Below are positions 34,344 through 43,723 of a stretch of DNA of 64,000 nt, one piece after another (position 1 is the stretch's first letter; each line of letters starts with the position of its first letter). The DNA is from Haloferax namakaokahaiae (GTDB lineage: Archaea > Halobacteriota > Halobacteria > Halobacteriales > Haloferacaceae): NCBI RefSeq assembly GCF_042663225.1, contig NZ_JBHTAA010000001.1, positions 930,001-994,000 on the forward strand. Reading direction: 5' to 3'. The notes under the pieces were generated by a model. That model searched no databases, was not told the DNA's origin, and saw only the letters and a list, made by a program, of their open reading frames with translations. The position numbers and the translations under genes are program-made.

Positions 34344-35639
34344 ATGTACGACCGACTCAAGGGATTTCGTGATTTCTATCCCGGCGAGATGTCGGCCCGA
34401 CGCGAGGTCATCGACACCGTGGAGTCCGCCGCGAGTCGCTACGGCTTCCGCGAAATCGGGACGCCGTATCTCGAACGGACCCAGATGTACGTGGACAAAT
34501 CCGGCGAGGAAATCGTCGAGGAACTGTACGCCTTCGAGGACAAAGGCGGCCGCGACATCACCCTCACGCCCGAACTGACGCCGACGGTCGCGCGGATGGT
34601 CGTCGCCAAGCAGCAAGCCCTCTCGAAGCCGATTAAGTGGTTCTCGACGCGCCCCTTCTGGCGCTACGAACAGGTCCAACAGGGCCGATTCCGCGAGTTC
34701 TACCAGACGAACGCCGACATCTTCGGCTCGTCGGAACCCGAAGCCGACGCCGAGATTCTGGCCTTCGCGGCCGACATGATGACGGACCTCGGTCTCACTG
34801 GCGACGACTTCGAGTTCCGGGTCTCCCACCGCGACATCCTCGGCGGCCTGCTCCGAAGCTTCGACGAAGATGTTGACGTTCGCAACGCGGTTCGTGCCGT
34901 GGACAAGTCCGCGAAAGTCGAGCGCGAGGAGTACCTCGGCCTGCTCTCGGACGCCGGACTCGGCTACGACCAAGCGCGCGAGTTCGCGGACCTCCTCGAA
35001 CGCGGCGACCTCGACGAAATCGCAGAGGTCGGCGGCGAGAACGTCGAATCGGCGGTCGAGAACCTCCGCGCGGTGCTCTCGGCGGCCGAGGACTTCGGCG
35101 CACGCGAGTTCTGTGAGGTGTCGCTCTCGACCGCCCGCGGTCTCGATTACTACACGGGCGTCGTCTTCGAGTGCTTCGATTCCACGGGCGACGTGTCCCG
35201 TGCCGCCTTCGGCGGCGGGCGCTACGACGACCTCATCGAGTCCTTCGGCGGCCAACCGACGCCCGCCGTCGGCGTCGGAATCGGCGACGCGACGCTCCAA
35301 CTGCTCTGCCAGCGTGCCGGCGTCTGGCCCGACGAGGAACTGAGCACGGATTACTACATCCTGACGGTCGGCGACACGCGCACCGAAGCCTCGGAAATCG
35401 CCCGCGAACTCCGCGCCGCCGGCAACGTGGTCGAAGTTGACGTGTCGGGCCGGAGTTTCGGCGCGCAGATGTCGTATGCGGACTCCATCAACGCCGACAC
35501 CGTCGTCATCGTCGGCGAGCGCGACCTCGAAAACGGCGAAGTGACGGTCAAAGACATGTCGAGCGGCGACCAGACGACCGCCGATATCGACGACTTCCCC
35601 GGCGACCGCGACGCGCCGACCTACGAAGACTACGAGTAA
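34344..35639 (+). CDS. hisS: Histidyl-tRNA synthetase
   Basis: A 431-aa class II synthetase. Motif 1 is in the YGFREIGTPYLERTQMYV region, motif 2 in FWRYEQVQQGRFREFYQTNAD, and motif 3 in AFGGGRYDDLIESFGG with GVGIGDATL near the end. The histidine-binding LDYYTGVVFE (SxDYYTG) motif is present. A C-terminal anticodon-binding domain (YILTVGDTRTEASEIARELR) finishes the protein. The ATG at 34344 is the true start; a long upstream open frame overlaps the previous gene. Confidence 0.97.
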   Translation: MYDRLKGFRDFYPGEMSARREVIDTVESAASRYGFREIGTPYLERTQMYVDKSGEEIVEELYAFEDKGGRDITLTPELTPTVARMVVAKQQALSKPIKWFSTRPFWRYEQVQQGRFREFYQTNADIFGSSEPEADAEILAFAADMMTDLGLTGDDFEFRVSHRDILGGLLRSFDEDVDVRNAVRAVDKSAKVEREEYLGLLSDAGLGYDQAREFADLLERGDLDEIAEVGGENVESAVENLRAVLSAAEDFGAREFCEVSLSTARGLDYYTGVVFECFDSTGDVSRAAFGGGRYDDLIESFGGQPTPAVGVGIGDATLQLLCQRAGVWPDEELSTDYYILTVGDTRTEASEIARELRAAGNVVEVDVSGRSFGAQMSYADSINADTVVIVGERDLENGEVTVKDMSSGDQTTADIDDFPGDRDAPTYEDYE

Positions 35640-35745
35640 CGGCCGACGAGAACGACGGGCAGCGTCCGGCGAGTACGACGAGTATCGTTCTCACCGGGTG
35701 GGATTCACACCCGGCCTTTTCGTGTCGAGCATCGTACATACACTC

Positions 35746-36192
35746 ATGTACGACGTGATTCTCGTCCCGCTCGATAGCAGTGGCCCGAGTGATGCGGCCC
35801 TCGCGCACGCGTTCGACCTCGCTTCGAAGATGGACGCGACGGTCCACGCGCTCTCTGTGGTCGATGAGCGCGTCCTCCACGCGACGCAACTCGACGCCGG
35901 CGGACTCATCGAAGCCTACGAGAAGGAAGCAGAGCGCATCGTCTCGGAGGCCAGCGAGAAAGCCGAGCGGGAGGGCGTGCACGTCGAGACGGCGGTCAGA
36001 CGCGGCGTCCCATACCGCGAAGTGCTCGACTACGGTGACGACGTGGGTGCCGAACTCATCGTGATGGGGACCCACGGCCGCCGCGGCATCGAGCGTTACC
36101 TCCTCGGGAGCGTCACCGAGCGCGTCCTCCGACTCTCGGACATCCCGGTGCTCACGATTCGCGCCGAGGACTCGCCGGTCGAAGACGAGTAG
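35746..36192 (+). CDS. Universal stress protein (UspA family)
   Basis: A 148-aa UspA domain. The N-terminal VILVPLDSSGPSDAALAHA strand-loop and the C-terminal ATP-binding motif GTHGRRGIERYLLGSVTERVLRLS (G-2x-G-9x-G-S/T pattern) are both intact, so it probably binds ATP. Such proteins respond to stress and starvation. The ATG at 35746 begins the conserved strand. It is a stand-alone gene between hisS and truA. Confidence 0.95.
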   Translation: MYDVILVPLDSSGPSDAALAHAFDLASKMDATVHALSVVDERVLHATQLDAGGLIEAYEKEAERIVSEASEKAEREGVHVETAVRRGVPYREVLDYGDDVGAELIVMGTHGRRGIERYLLGSVTERVLRLSDIPVLTIRAEDSPVEDE

Positions 36193-36254
36193 ACGCGATG
36201 GCGGTTGACGCCGAAGAGTGTGGCCGTTAAGTGGGGCCACGGCAACAGTCGAAC

Positions 36255-37094
36255 ATGCGTGCGTTCCGCGTCGCGTACGACGGGCGGCCCTTCTACGGTT
36301 TTCAGCGACAGCCAGACGTGCCGACGGTCGAAGACACGATTCTCACCGCCTGCCGAAAACTCGGGATTTGCGAGACCGACGAGGTACCCGACGGCTACGC
36401 CGCCTCCGGCAGGACCGACGCCGGCGTCTCGGCGCTCGCTCAGACGATTGCGTTCGAGTGCCCCGACTGGTGTACGCCGCGGGCGCTCAACTCCGAACTC
36501 CCCGGAACCATTCGCGCGTGGGCATCCGCAGACGTTCCCGACGACTTTCACGCCCGCCACGACCCGGAACGGCGAGAGTACGTCTACGACCTCTACGCAC
36601 CGGCCGAGAGCGTCGATGACGAGCGCGCGAGCGACGCACTCGCCGCCCTCTGCGGCGAGCACGACTTCCACAACCTGACGCCCGACGAGACGCTCACCGT
36701 TCGCACGCTCGACGGCGATATCGAACGCGACGGCGACTTCCTCCTCGTTCGCGTCGAGTCCCGTGGCTTCTGCCGCGAGTTCGTCCGCCGACTCGTCTCG
36801 CTCGTTCACTCGGTCGCCGCCGGGTCGGCACCGATGTCGAAGGTAGACACCGTTCTCGGTCCGGAACCACTCGACGGGCGCGAGGGAGTCGGTCCCGCAC
36901 CGCCGACGCCGCTACTCTTGACGGCGGTGGACTATCCCGGAATCGAGTTCGAGCGCGACGACGAGGCCGCCGAGGTAGCAGTCGAAGTGTTCGGCGAACG
37001 CGCGCTCGAAGACCGAATCAGGTGGCGCGTCGGCAGGCGGATTCGAGACGAAATTCGGGGGTTCGGCCGGCTCAATAGTGCTCCCGAGCGATAA
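36255..37094 (+). CDS. truA: tRNA pseudouridine(38-40) synthase TruA
   Basis: A 279-aa enzyme that converts uridines 38-40 of the anticodon arm to pseudouridine. The catalytic Asp lies in SGRTDAGVSAL (about residues 55-65). Other signatures are the N-terminal FRVAYDGRPFYGFQRQ and RVESRGFCREFVRRLVSLVHSV. The ATG at 36255 leads directly into the conserved N-terminal strand. Length and motifs are typical for archaea. Confidence 0.96.
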   Translation: MRAFRVAYDGRPFYGFQRQPDVPTVEDTILTACRKLGICETDEVPDGYAASGRTDAGVSALAQTIAFECPDWCTPRALNSELPGTIRAWASADVPDDFHARHDPERREYVYDLYAPAESVDDERASDALAALCGEHDFHNLTPDETLTVRTLDGDIERDGDFLLVRVESRGFCREFVRRLVSLVHSVAAGSAPMSKVDTVLGPEPLDGREGVGPAPPTPLLLTAVDYPGIEFERDDEAAEVAVEVFGERALEDRIRWRVGRRIRDEIRGFGRLNSAPER

Positions 37095-37142
37095 CCCGCC
37101 CTCATAGCAACAATCTCCCTCTTCGCCTCCGAACGCCGATTC

Positions 37143-37790
37143 ATGTGTTACGACGCTGTTCTCTTCGACAACGACGGCATTCTGACGAGACCGACGCTGC
37201 TCGAAGTACAGCGCGAGGCCGTACGGCGGGCGTTCGAGGAGTTCGGTATCGCCCCGACGACCGAAACCGTCGATGGCGTCCTCCACGGGAGTCTCACGCA
37301 GTTGCGTCACATCTGCGACGTGCACGACGTGCCCTGTGAAGTGTTCTGGGAACACCACGAAGCACACGCCGCGGAGACGCAGCGGACGTGTCTCGAAAAC
37401 GGGAGCAAACCGCTGTACGACGATATCGGCGTCCTCGACTATCTCGACCAACCGCTCGCTATCGTCAGCAACAACCAGCACGCGACTATCGAATATATTC
37501 TGGACGTGTTCGGACTCGAAGGCCACTTCGAAGTCGCCTACGGCCGCGACCCGACGATAGACGGCGCTCGCGTGAAGAAACCGAATCCGCACTACATCGA
37601 GCGTGCACTGGCCGAACTCGGCGTCGAACGCGCACTGTACGTCGGCGACAGCAACGTCGATATCGTCGCCGCCAATCGCGCCGGCATCGACGTAGCCTTT
37701 ATTCGGCGACCACACCGCGACGGCTACGAACTCGCGGCCGACCCGACCTACGAGTTCGACTCGCTCGACGAACTGACCGCAGTCTGCTAA
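37143..37790 (+). CDS. HAD-superfamily hydrolase
   Basis: A 215-aa haloacid-dehalogenase-type phosphatase. Motif I is FDNDGIL with nucleophile D8 and acid D10, motif II is IVSNNQHATI, motif III Lys is in GARVKKPNP, and motif IV is YVGDSNVDIVAANRAG. The cap is the C1 helical type between motifs I and II, like phosphoglycolate phosphatases. The in vivo substrate is unknown. Confidence 0.93.
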   Translation: MCYDAVLFDNDGILTRPTLLEVQREAVRRAFEEFGIAPTTETVDGVLHGSLTQLRHICDVHDVPCEVFWEHHEAHAAETQRTCLENGSKPLYDDIGVLDYLDQPLAIVSNNQHATIEYILDVFGLEGHFEVAYGRDPTIDGARVKKPNPHYIERALAELGVERALYVGDSNVDIVAANRAGIDVAFIRRPHRDGYELAADPTYEFDSLDELTAVC

Positions 37791-37898
37791 TTTCGTCAGT
37801 CTCGGTGCGACTCGTGTTTCCGTTCGTTCACCGGCCCAGACTCGCACATTCATGACATTCAAACAATAGCTATGCTGAGCGGCGACGTCTGTGGTGCC

Positions 37899-38201
37899 AT
37901 GGGAGAACTCGAAACCCAGGCCCAACTGAATCGCGGAGAAGTCGCCGCGTACCTCCGCCAGTTCGCTGACCAACTCGACGGAGAGGGCGACGTTAGGTTC
38001 GAACTCGGCGGCTATCGGGCGACGATGACGCCGAGCAATCCGGTGACCTTCAAAGTCGAAGCGGAATCGGAGTGGGAAGCCGGGAACGCCGAGACCAAAC
38101 AGCGTATCGAGTTCGAGTTAGTGTGGTGGCAGCAGGCGGCGACGGCCGAAGAAGGGGCGTTGAACGTCGAACGGGAGACCAGTCGTCGAGCTAAAACGTA
38201 G
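37899..38201 (+). CDS. Amphi-Trp domain protein
   Basis: A 100-aa protein. The short amphi-Trp domain is named for a conserved FELxWW-type strand, seen here as FELVWWQQ, after a helical start MGELETQAQLNRGEVAAYL. I prefer the ATG at 37899 because homology begins there; an in-frame ATG at 37872 adds nine residues. Function of this family is not known. Confidence 0.85.
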   Translation: MGELETQAQLNRGEVAAYLRQFADQLDGEGDVRFELGGYRATMTPSNPVTFKVEAESEWEAGNAETKQRIEFELVWWQQAATAEEGALNVERETSRRAKT

Positions 38202-38240
38202 GGCCGCGAGACGTCCGGGTTCGGGACCGATGACGGGGGC

Positions 38241-39578
38241 TTAGCCCCAGTGCTCTGGCCAGATGTCGGCCGCGCGCATCCCGACTTCGAAGTCCGCCTC
38301 GCGGAACGAGTGGGCGACCGATTCGTCGTCGAGTCGAGGGATGTCGCCTTCGGCGGCCTCGGCGGCGAGTTCGCGGACGAGCAGCGCCGTCAGCATCCCG
38401 TGTTCGCGGATGTTTCTGTCGTCTACTTTGTCGCGGGTGTCGGCGTGGGTGTGACCCCAGCCTCGGCCGCGTTCGCCGCTGTCGCTGTGGAGTTGCACGG
38501 CGGGGATGCCGGCGCGGACGAACGGCCACTGGTCGCTGAACGGGTGCGGTTCGTCCTCAATGCGAATCGGATGGCGCGTGTCGTCGGCCACGCGGGCGGT
38601 GACCGCTTCGGTCCAGTCTGAGGTGTGAGTGTAGGCGACCAAATCGCGGTATCTGCCCGCGCCGTCGATGTTGACCACGCCCGCGATTCGGTCGATGTCG
38701 AGTGTCCGGGCGAGGTGCTCGGCACCGACGAGTCCCACCTCCTCCGCGCCGACGCCGACGACGCGAACCCCGATTTCGAGGTCCATCGCGGCGAGGATTC
38801 GGGCGGCGGTGACGACGGTTGCGATGCCACAGCCGTTGTCGAGCGCGCCCTCGGCGATGTCGTGGCCGTCGTAGTGGGCGCACAAGAGGAGTTCGCGGTC
38901 GGTGTCGGGACCGACGCGGCCGACGACGTTTCTGCTCGTTCCCGGTTCTGTCGTCGCGTCGATGGTGAGTCGCGCCCGGCCGCCGCGACTCGCGTAGTCG
39001 GTGAGCCACGCGCCGGTCTCTTTGCTCACCCCTGCGGCGGGCGCGACGGCTTCCTCGTTGTATCGGAGGGCACCGGTCGGCGGGAGTTGGCCGGGGACGT
39101 GGTTCACAAAGAGGAAGCCGACCGCTCCCGAGTCGATGGCGTAGCCGAACTTCTCCATTCGGTGGACGAATCGCCCGCCAGAGGGGGTGGTCGTACTTGC
39201 GACGACGAGTGCGCCTTCCACGTCGTGGTCGTCGATTTCGGCGGGCGTCCCGTAGCCAACGTCCACGAGCGGGCCTTCTACGTCGCCGGCGGGCGCGTAC
39301 GGGAGTGCGATAGCTTCGAACGTCCGTTCGTCGGGCGCGGTGAGTTCGAGCGTCGTCTCGCCGCGCGTCCAGTGTGCGAGTTCGAACTCGTCGTACGCCA
39401 CGTCGCGGACGCCGGCGTCGTCGAAGGTCTGGGCGACGAGTTCACCGGCGCGTTCGTCGCCGTCGCTACCGGCCATGTGGTCGCCGATTGCGGTGAGTTG
39501 CGAGATGAACTCCCACGGACGGCCGTCGGTCCACGTCCGGGCGAACTGAGCCATTCCCTCGGGCGAAAATTCGTCCAT
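38241..39578 (-). CDS. M28-family zinc aminopeptidase with PA domain
   Basis: A 445-aa metallopeptidase. Metal ligands appear in CAHYDGHDIAEGALDNGCG (His and Asp), GAEEVGLVG (Glu), VNIDGAGR (Asp) and GWGHTHADTRDKV (His). A protease-associated domain lies between about residues 105 and 195. No signal peptide is evident, so it is probably cytoplasmic. The ATG at 39578 is chosen; a GTG three codons upstream is possible. It degrades peptides or acylated amino acids; the specificity is not readable. Confidence 0.93.
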   Translation of the reverse strand: MDEFSPEGMAQFARTWTDGRPWEFISQLTAIGDHMAGSDGDERAGELVAQTFDDAGVRDVAYDEFELAHWTRGETTLELTAPDERTFEAIALPYAPAGDVEGPLVDVGYGTPAEIDDHDVEGALVVASTTTPSGGRFVHRMEKFGYAIDSGAVGFLFVNHVPGQLPPTGALRYNEEAVAPAAGVSKETGAWLTDYASRGGRARLTIDATTEPGTSRNVVGRVGPDTDRELLLCAHYDGHDIAEGALDNGCGIATVVTAARILAAMDLEIGVRVVGVGAEEVGLVGAEHLARTLDIDRIAGVVNIDGAGRYRDLVAYTHTSDWTEAVTARVADDTRHPIRIEDEPHPFSDQWPFVRAGIPAVQLHSDSGERGRGWGHTHADTRDKVDDRNIREHGMLTALLVRELAAEAAEGDIPRLDDESVAHSFREADFEVGMRAADIWPEHWG

Positions 39579-39599
39579 AGTATCCACACTCGCTACCGG

Positions 39600-39689
39600 G
39601 AGAAGTCGGTTGCGGCGACGGAGAACGTTTATACAATTAAAAAGTTACGCACAACTGATAAGTAATGCCACGTGGTATCGCCGATAACC
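39600..39689. promoter_or_regulatory. Divergent AT-rich promoter region
   Basis: The AT-rich stretch around 39630-39650 (TTTATAC and AATTAAAAAG) lies between the minus-strand M28 peptidase and the plus-strand zinc-finger gene. It is the only space for both promoters. A TTTATAC at 39631-39637 suits a TATA box. Confidence 0.5.
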
Positions 39690-39845
39690 ATGCCAAAGTG
39701 TCAAAACTGCGAATCCTTTGTCACGGAGAGTTACGTCCGGGTGTTCGCACCCGACGGCATGGAGGACCCGCGAGTGTGTCCCCACTGTGAGGACATGGTG
39801 CGCGACGGAGCGCAGGTACGGCAGGCACGAGCGACGCGCCACTGA
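39690..39845 (+). CDS. Small zinc-ribbon protein (DUF7563-like), 51 aa
   Basis: A 51-residue protein with CQNC (residues 4-7) and CPHC (30-33), a complete small zinc ribbon with FVTESYVRVFAPDGMED between. This compact form is widespread in haloarchaea; I recall it as DUF7563. It is an independent gene 80 bp before pepF. Function unknown, probably protein or nucleic-acid contacts. Confidence 0.85.
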   Translation: MPKCQNCESFVTESYVRVFAPDGMEDPRVCPHCEDMVRDGAQVRQARATRH

Positions 39846-39925
39846 CGCCACGTTTCGCATCACGCGACTCCCCGCCGCCAATCGAGAGGGAAGGCTTACC
39901 ACTCCGAGAGTGCAACCGAAGGGAC

Positions 39926-41725
39926 ATGAGTTCGGTTCCCGAGCGAAGCGACATCGACGAGGAGTACAAGTGGGACCTCGACAGCATCTACGCGTCCGAC
40001 GAGGAGTGGGACGCCGCGTTCGAAGACGTGGTCGAGCGCATCCCCGAGTTGGAAGCCTACGAAGGGCAGGTCACCGAGGACCCAGAAACCCTGCTCGAAC
40101 TGCTCGAAACCATGGAGGAAGTCCTCCGCGAGGTGTCGATGGTCGTCTCTTATGCGAATCTCCGAAGTAGCGAAGACACCCGCAATCAGGAGTATCAGGC
40201 CCAAGCCGCCCGCGCCGAGTCGCTCGCGTCGAAAGCCCGGAGCGCCGTCAGCTACCTCGACCCCGAACTGCAGGAACTCGACCGCGAGGAGATGCAGGCC
40301 TTTATCGACGAAGAACCCGCGCTCGAAGCCTACGAACACTACTTCGACGACGTGCTCCGTACGAAAGCCCACACCCGCTCGGCGGAAGTCGAGGAAGTGC
40401 TGGCGGACCTCTCTGATGTGACCGGCTCGCCGAGCGACATCTACTCCATGCTCGCCAACGCCGACCTCGAATTCCCGACCGTCGAGAACCCCGAGGGCGA
40501 CGCGGTCGAAATCTCGCAGGGGAACTTCACCAAGCTCCAGAAACACCCCAACCGCGAGTTCCGCAAGACCGTCCACGAGCAGTTCTACGACCGCTGGGCG
40601 GACGTTCGAAACTCCGTCGGCTCCTCGCTCAAGAACAGCGTCAAGAAGGACGTAAAGATGGCGCGCATCCGCGACTACGACTCCGCCCGCGAGGCCGCAC
40701 TCGACGGCCCCAACGTCCCGGTCGAAGTGTACGACAACCTCCTCGAAACCGTCCGCGACAACCTCTCGCACCTCCACCGCCACGCCGAACTCAAACGCGA
40801 GGCCATCGGTGCCGACGAGTTGCAGATGTGGGACCTCTACGTCTCGCTCACGGGCGACCACGGTCCCGAAATCCCCTACGAGCAGGCCAAGGAGTACATC
40901 ATCGAAGCCGTCGAACCGCTCGGCGAGGAGTACCAAGAGCGCATGGCCGAGGGTCTCGAAGACCGCTGGGTGGACGTGTACGAGAACCGCGGCAAGCGCG
41001 CCGGGGCGTTCTCCGCGGGTACCTACGACACCCAACCGTTCATCATGATGAACTATCAGGACGACGCCGCCTCGATGTTCACCCTCGCCCACGAACTCGG
41101 CCACTCGATGCACTCGGAACTCGCCAACGACGCCCAGCCGTGGCACGACGCGAGTTACGAGATTTTCACTGCCGAAGTCGCCTCGACGGTCAACGAGACG
41201 CTGCTGACCGAGTACCTCCTCGAAAACGTCGAGGACGACGAACTCCGCGTCCACGTCCTCGACGAGTACCTCGAACGCTTCCGTTCGACCCTGTTCCGAC
41301 AGACGATGTTCGCCGACTTCGAACTCCAGATTCACGAAATCGTCGAAGAGGACGGCCCGCTCACCCCCGACCGCTTCGACCAACTCTACGGCGACTTGAA
41401 GGCCGAATACTACGCCCCCGCCGAGACCGACGAGCGCATCGCCCGCGAGTGGATGCGCATTCCGCACTTCTACTACAACTACTACGTCTACCAGTACGCG
41501 ACGGGCATCTCGGCGGCCGCCGCAATCGTCGAACGCATCCGCGAAGAGGGCGAAGACGCCGCCGCGGACTACCGCGAGGCACTCGCGCTGGGCGGCAGCG
41601 AGTACCCCATCGAAGTGCTCGAAACCGCCGGTATCGACATGTCGTCGCCCGAGCCAATCGAGGACGCGATGGGTGTGTACGAGTCGTTCTTGGACGAGGC
41701 GGCCGAGTTGTTGGAGCTGGAATAG
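39926..41725 (+). CDS. pepF: Oligoendopeptidase F
   Basis: A 599-aa M3B metallopeptidase that cuts small peptides in the cytoplasm. The zinc motif HELGH is at 389-393, followed by the family Glu in ASYEIFTAEVASTVNE. The N-terminal half is the helical lid typical of M3. The ATG at 39926 begins MSSVPERSDIDEEYKWDL. Length and sequence are usual for halophiles. It is the last core gene before the AT-richer islet. Confidence 0.96.
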   Translation: MSSVPERSDIDEEYKWDLDSIYASDEEWDAAFEDVVERIPELEAYEGQVTEDPETLLELLETMEEVLREVSMVVSYANLRSSEDTRNQEYQAQAARAESLASKARSAVSYLDPELQELDREEMQAFIDEEPALEAYEHYFDDVLRTKAHTRSAEVEEVLADLSDVTGSPSDIYSMLANADLEFPTVENPEGDAVEISQGNFTKLQKHPNREFRKTVHEQFYDRWADVRNSVGSSLKNSVKKDVKMARIRDYDSAREAALDGPNVPVEVYDNLLETVRDNLSHLHRHAELKREAIGADELQMWDLYVSLTGDHGPEIPYEQAKEYIIEAVEPLGEEYQERMAEGLEDRWVDVYENRGKRAGAFSAGTYDTQPFIMMNYQDDAASMFTLAHELGHSMHSELANDAQPWHDASYEIFTAEVASTVNETLLTEYLLENVEDDELRVHVLDEYLERFRSTLFRQTMFADFELQIHEIVEEDGPLTPDRFDQLYGDLKAEYYAPAETDERIAREWMRIPHFYYNYYVYQYATGISAAAAIVERIREEGEDAAADYREALALGGSEYPIEVLETAGIDMSSPEPIEDAMGVYESFLDEAAELLELE

Positions 41726-41768
41726 TAGTTAGAAACCAGTTCTGAATTTCTTAAACTGCCCTAGAGGG

Positions 41769-42098
41769 TCACCCAAATTTCTTGAATACGGACTTGAGGA
41801 ACAAGATTCCCAAAATACCGAGAAACACTATCCCCAATTCTGACGTGGTTCGAAGCATTTCGTTGATTGCAGGAGTGAGTCGTGGGACTACAAAAGCACC
41901 AATCGCCGCAATAACTAATCCACCTACTATCCATCTCCAATAATCCTCATCTTCAGTGATGAAAATTCCTGTATCTGGATGTTGTGGCTGGCCTGCACCG
42001 TGTTCCTGACCTCTCACACTGTTTGTAACGTACAACCCCAATAGGAGAGCGATAATACCAGAGACAAACCAACTCGGAACTTCCATATTCCAGATCAT
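41769..42098 (-). CDS. Membrane protein of the islet, 109 aa
   Basis: Three hydrophobic helices (about 8-24, 56-73 and 84-101) with an acidic loop between the first two. I start at the ATG at 42098 (MIWNMEV); four codons in, MEVPSW is also possible. Codon use is AT-richer than in pepF. Unknown family. Confidence 0.55.
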   Translation of the reverse strand: MIWNMEVPSWFVSGIIALLLGLYVTNSVRGQEHGAGQPQHPDTGIFITEDEDYWRWIVGGLVIAAIGAFVVPRLTPAINEMLRTTSELGIVFLGILGILFLKSVFKKFG

Positions 42099-42174
42099 AA
42101 TGTCACATGAAATAAAACAACCAGGTGGAAGACGACCCGTCGTCAGCTGCATCCATTCAATGTGTAGCTTTCAA

Positions 42175-42438
42175 TTACTTCCCTAACACTGCCGCAACTA
42201 TCGCAGCAACAATTAAGAGCGCAATCAAGGCAGCCCAAGACGCTGAAAATGCAGGGGTCGATGCCAAGGAAGATTGGATATCAACGGCAAGTGCGACCAG
42301 TGGCCCAGCGATGAGGATGAGAACAAATCCCCCAACTACGAGCCGTGGAGTAACTTGGCCCCGGTTAGTCTTGCTCGAATCGGTTTTGCTACTCTGCGTC
42401 GATGTTGATTGTAATGCCGTGTCTCTGTTGTCTGACAT
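42175..42438 (-). CDS. Small membrane protein of the islet, 87 aa
   Basis: A Ser/Thr/Asp/Gln-rich N-terminus is followed by two hydrophobic helices (about residues 28-46 and 63-84). ATG at 42438 is the first in frame with plausible composition; 19 more codons are open upstream. It is transcribed divergently from the HTH-membrane gene. Unknown family; coding status is moderately supported. Confidence 0.5.
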   Translation of the reverse strand: MSDNRDTALQSTSTQSSKTDSSKTNRGQVTPRLVVGGFVLILIAGPLVALAVDIQSSLASTPAFSASWAALIALLIVAAIVAAVLGK

Positions 42439-42498
42439 TGCAATTTGAGATATGTTCCGGATGCCATAAATAACGTAAAGACGTTTTACAGCCACTCT

Positions 42499-42550
42499 AA
42501 CCCGGGTTTACGACAATCAGGGGACCCCCTTATGAGCATAAACCCCGGGG
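42499..42550. repeat. Imperfect inverted repeat upstream of HTH-membrane gene; possible operator
   Basis: AACCCGGGTTTA (42499-42510) and TAAACCCCGGGG (42539-42550) form a 10/12-match inverted repeat. An identical GTTTTACA also occurs at 42483-42490 and 42572-42579. The site lies between the divergent membrane gene and the HTH gene, so autoregulation is a reasonable guess. Confidence 0.45.
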
Positions 42551-42587
42551 TCAACGCTTTTCTTTTCGGGTTGTTTTACAATAAGCT

Positions 42588-43166
42588 ATGGTAGGGGTTC
42601 CTGACGAGTTCCGAGATGAGTTCGATGCTAAAGGTGAGACATTCTTCGGAATTGCTGAGTTACTATACACCAACCCTGATCGGCGTTACACCCAAGACGA
42701 ACTCGCCGAGAAGATGGGGCGCTCAAACACGACAATTAGCGACCACACGGGCGATATGGTCGATAAGGATTGGCTCGACCGACAAGACGGTCAAACCACC
42801 TATGCTTGGAATTCTGATGCCCACAACCCTGCCAGCACTGAAGGGATTACCGCCGTTAGGAGGTTCTATGTGGACCTCTGGAACTTGTTAAAGAAGCACT
42901 CGGAGACGGCTCCCGGTACATTCGCCATCATGGGATTCGCCATGATTCTCGCTGCGTTTGTGGTATTTTCGTTTTTTGTTGGACTCTCGTTCGAGTTCAC
43001 ACAGGAGTCTGGAATTCCTCTTTTGTACTATCTCGCAATCGCCTTTGGTGCGTTTCTCACTGGGGTCATCGTGACATTCCTTTCGCCGTTGCAAGCCGTA
43101 GTGAACCGTTTGGTGTGGCGGTACACCCCAAAAATTCTAACTCAAAAGCTCCAGTCCGAAGAATAG
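42588..43166 (+). CDS. HTH-domain protein with two membrane helices, 192 aa
   Basis: The N-terminal 80 residues form a winged helix-turn-helix (FFGIAELLYTNPDRRYTQDELAEKM, then GRSNTTISDHTGDMV). After a linker come two transmembrane helices (about 112-135 and 143-166). This HTH-plus-membrane-anchor layout occurs in several haloarchaeal regulators that sit at the membrane. It is probably a transcriptional regulator tethered by its C-terminus. Its start ATG at 42588 follows the putative operator. Codon use is less GC-rich than core genes. Confidence 0.75.
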   Translation: MVGVPDEFRDEFDAKGETFFGIAELLYTNPDRRYTQDELAEKMGRSNTTISDHTGDMVDKDWLDRQDGQTTYAWNSDAHNPASTEGITAVRRFYVDLWNLLKKHSETAPGTFAIMGFAMILAAFVVFSFFVGLSFEFTQESGIPLLYYLAIAFGAFLTGVIVTFLSPLQAVVNRLVWRYTPKILTQKLQSEE

Positions 43167-43193
43167 GTCCCATTTATCAACTGGAGTGGTCAG

Positions 43194-43652
43194 TCATCGC
43201 TTTGCTTCTAATCTGTTGCCAACCCAATCTCTCAGCAGAAACTCGTCCGCCCAATTGATGTTAGGCGAGTTTTTTCGCGCCGTTTCCACACGTAGTCCCA
43301 TCGACGTATTTGGGGCATCTTCGATGGGAATGATGTACGATTCTTGAAGCTCTGGGGCGTACACCGCGAACACGTCAATCTGACCGTCATAGCCCTCTTT
43401 ACTCACAGTTCGAGTCAGTGTACCGGAACTCCGTGTTTCGAATTGGACTCTGCCATTCTCCATCCGCCCCGTTTTGACCTGTACACGGACAAATTCACCA
43501 GCGAGTTCAACAACGAAATCGTAGCGTTCGTTGTCCCCAAATGGCTGAAGAACTGTGACGCCATGGCGAGTGAATTCAAAGAGAATTGCCGCTTCACTGC
43601 ACTGACCTCGTTGCTTCGGGTGGTGAATGTCGTTCATACTGTAGTCACTCAT
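43194..43652 (-). CDS. PD-(D/E)XK endonuclease, homing-type
   Basis: A 152-aa nuclease-fold protein. The catalytic motif is D in NERYDFVVELAGEFVRVQVKTGRM: the DF... and the Q-V-K, giving the (D/E)x(K) pair of the superfamily (PDDEXK_5 type, as in group I intron-encoded endonucleases and the archaeal restriction-like enzymes). I start at the ATG at 43652 (MSDYSMNDI); an in-frame ATG five codons later is possible. It sits 174 bp from the intron-containing tRNA-Lys, in the AT-richer islet. A homing or element-maintenance role is inferred; no methyltransferase partner is near. Confidence 0.75.
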   Translation of the reverse strand: MSDYSMNDIHHPKQRGQCSEAAILFEFTRHGVTVLQPFGDNERYDFVVELAGEFVRVQVKTGRMENGRVQFETRSSGTLTRTVSKEGYDGQIDVFAVYAPELQESYIIPIEDAPNTSMGLRVETARKNSPNINWADEFLLRDWVGNRLEAKR

Positions 43653-43723
43653 CTTAGGAGTGTGAATGACAGCCACAGAGTGAAAGTGAATGTTAGAATG
43701 TCTACCGGTTTGTCGGGTTCGTA

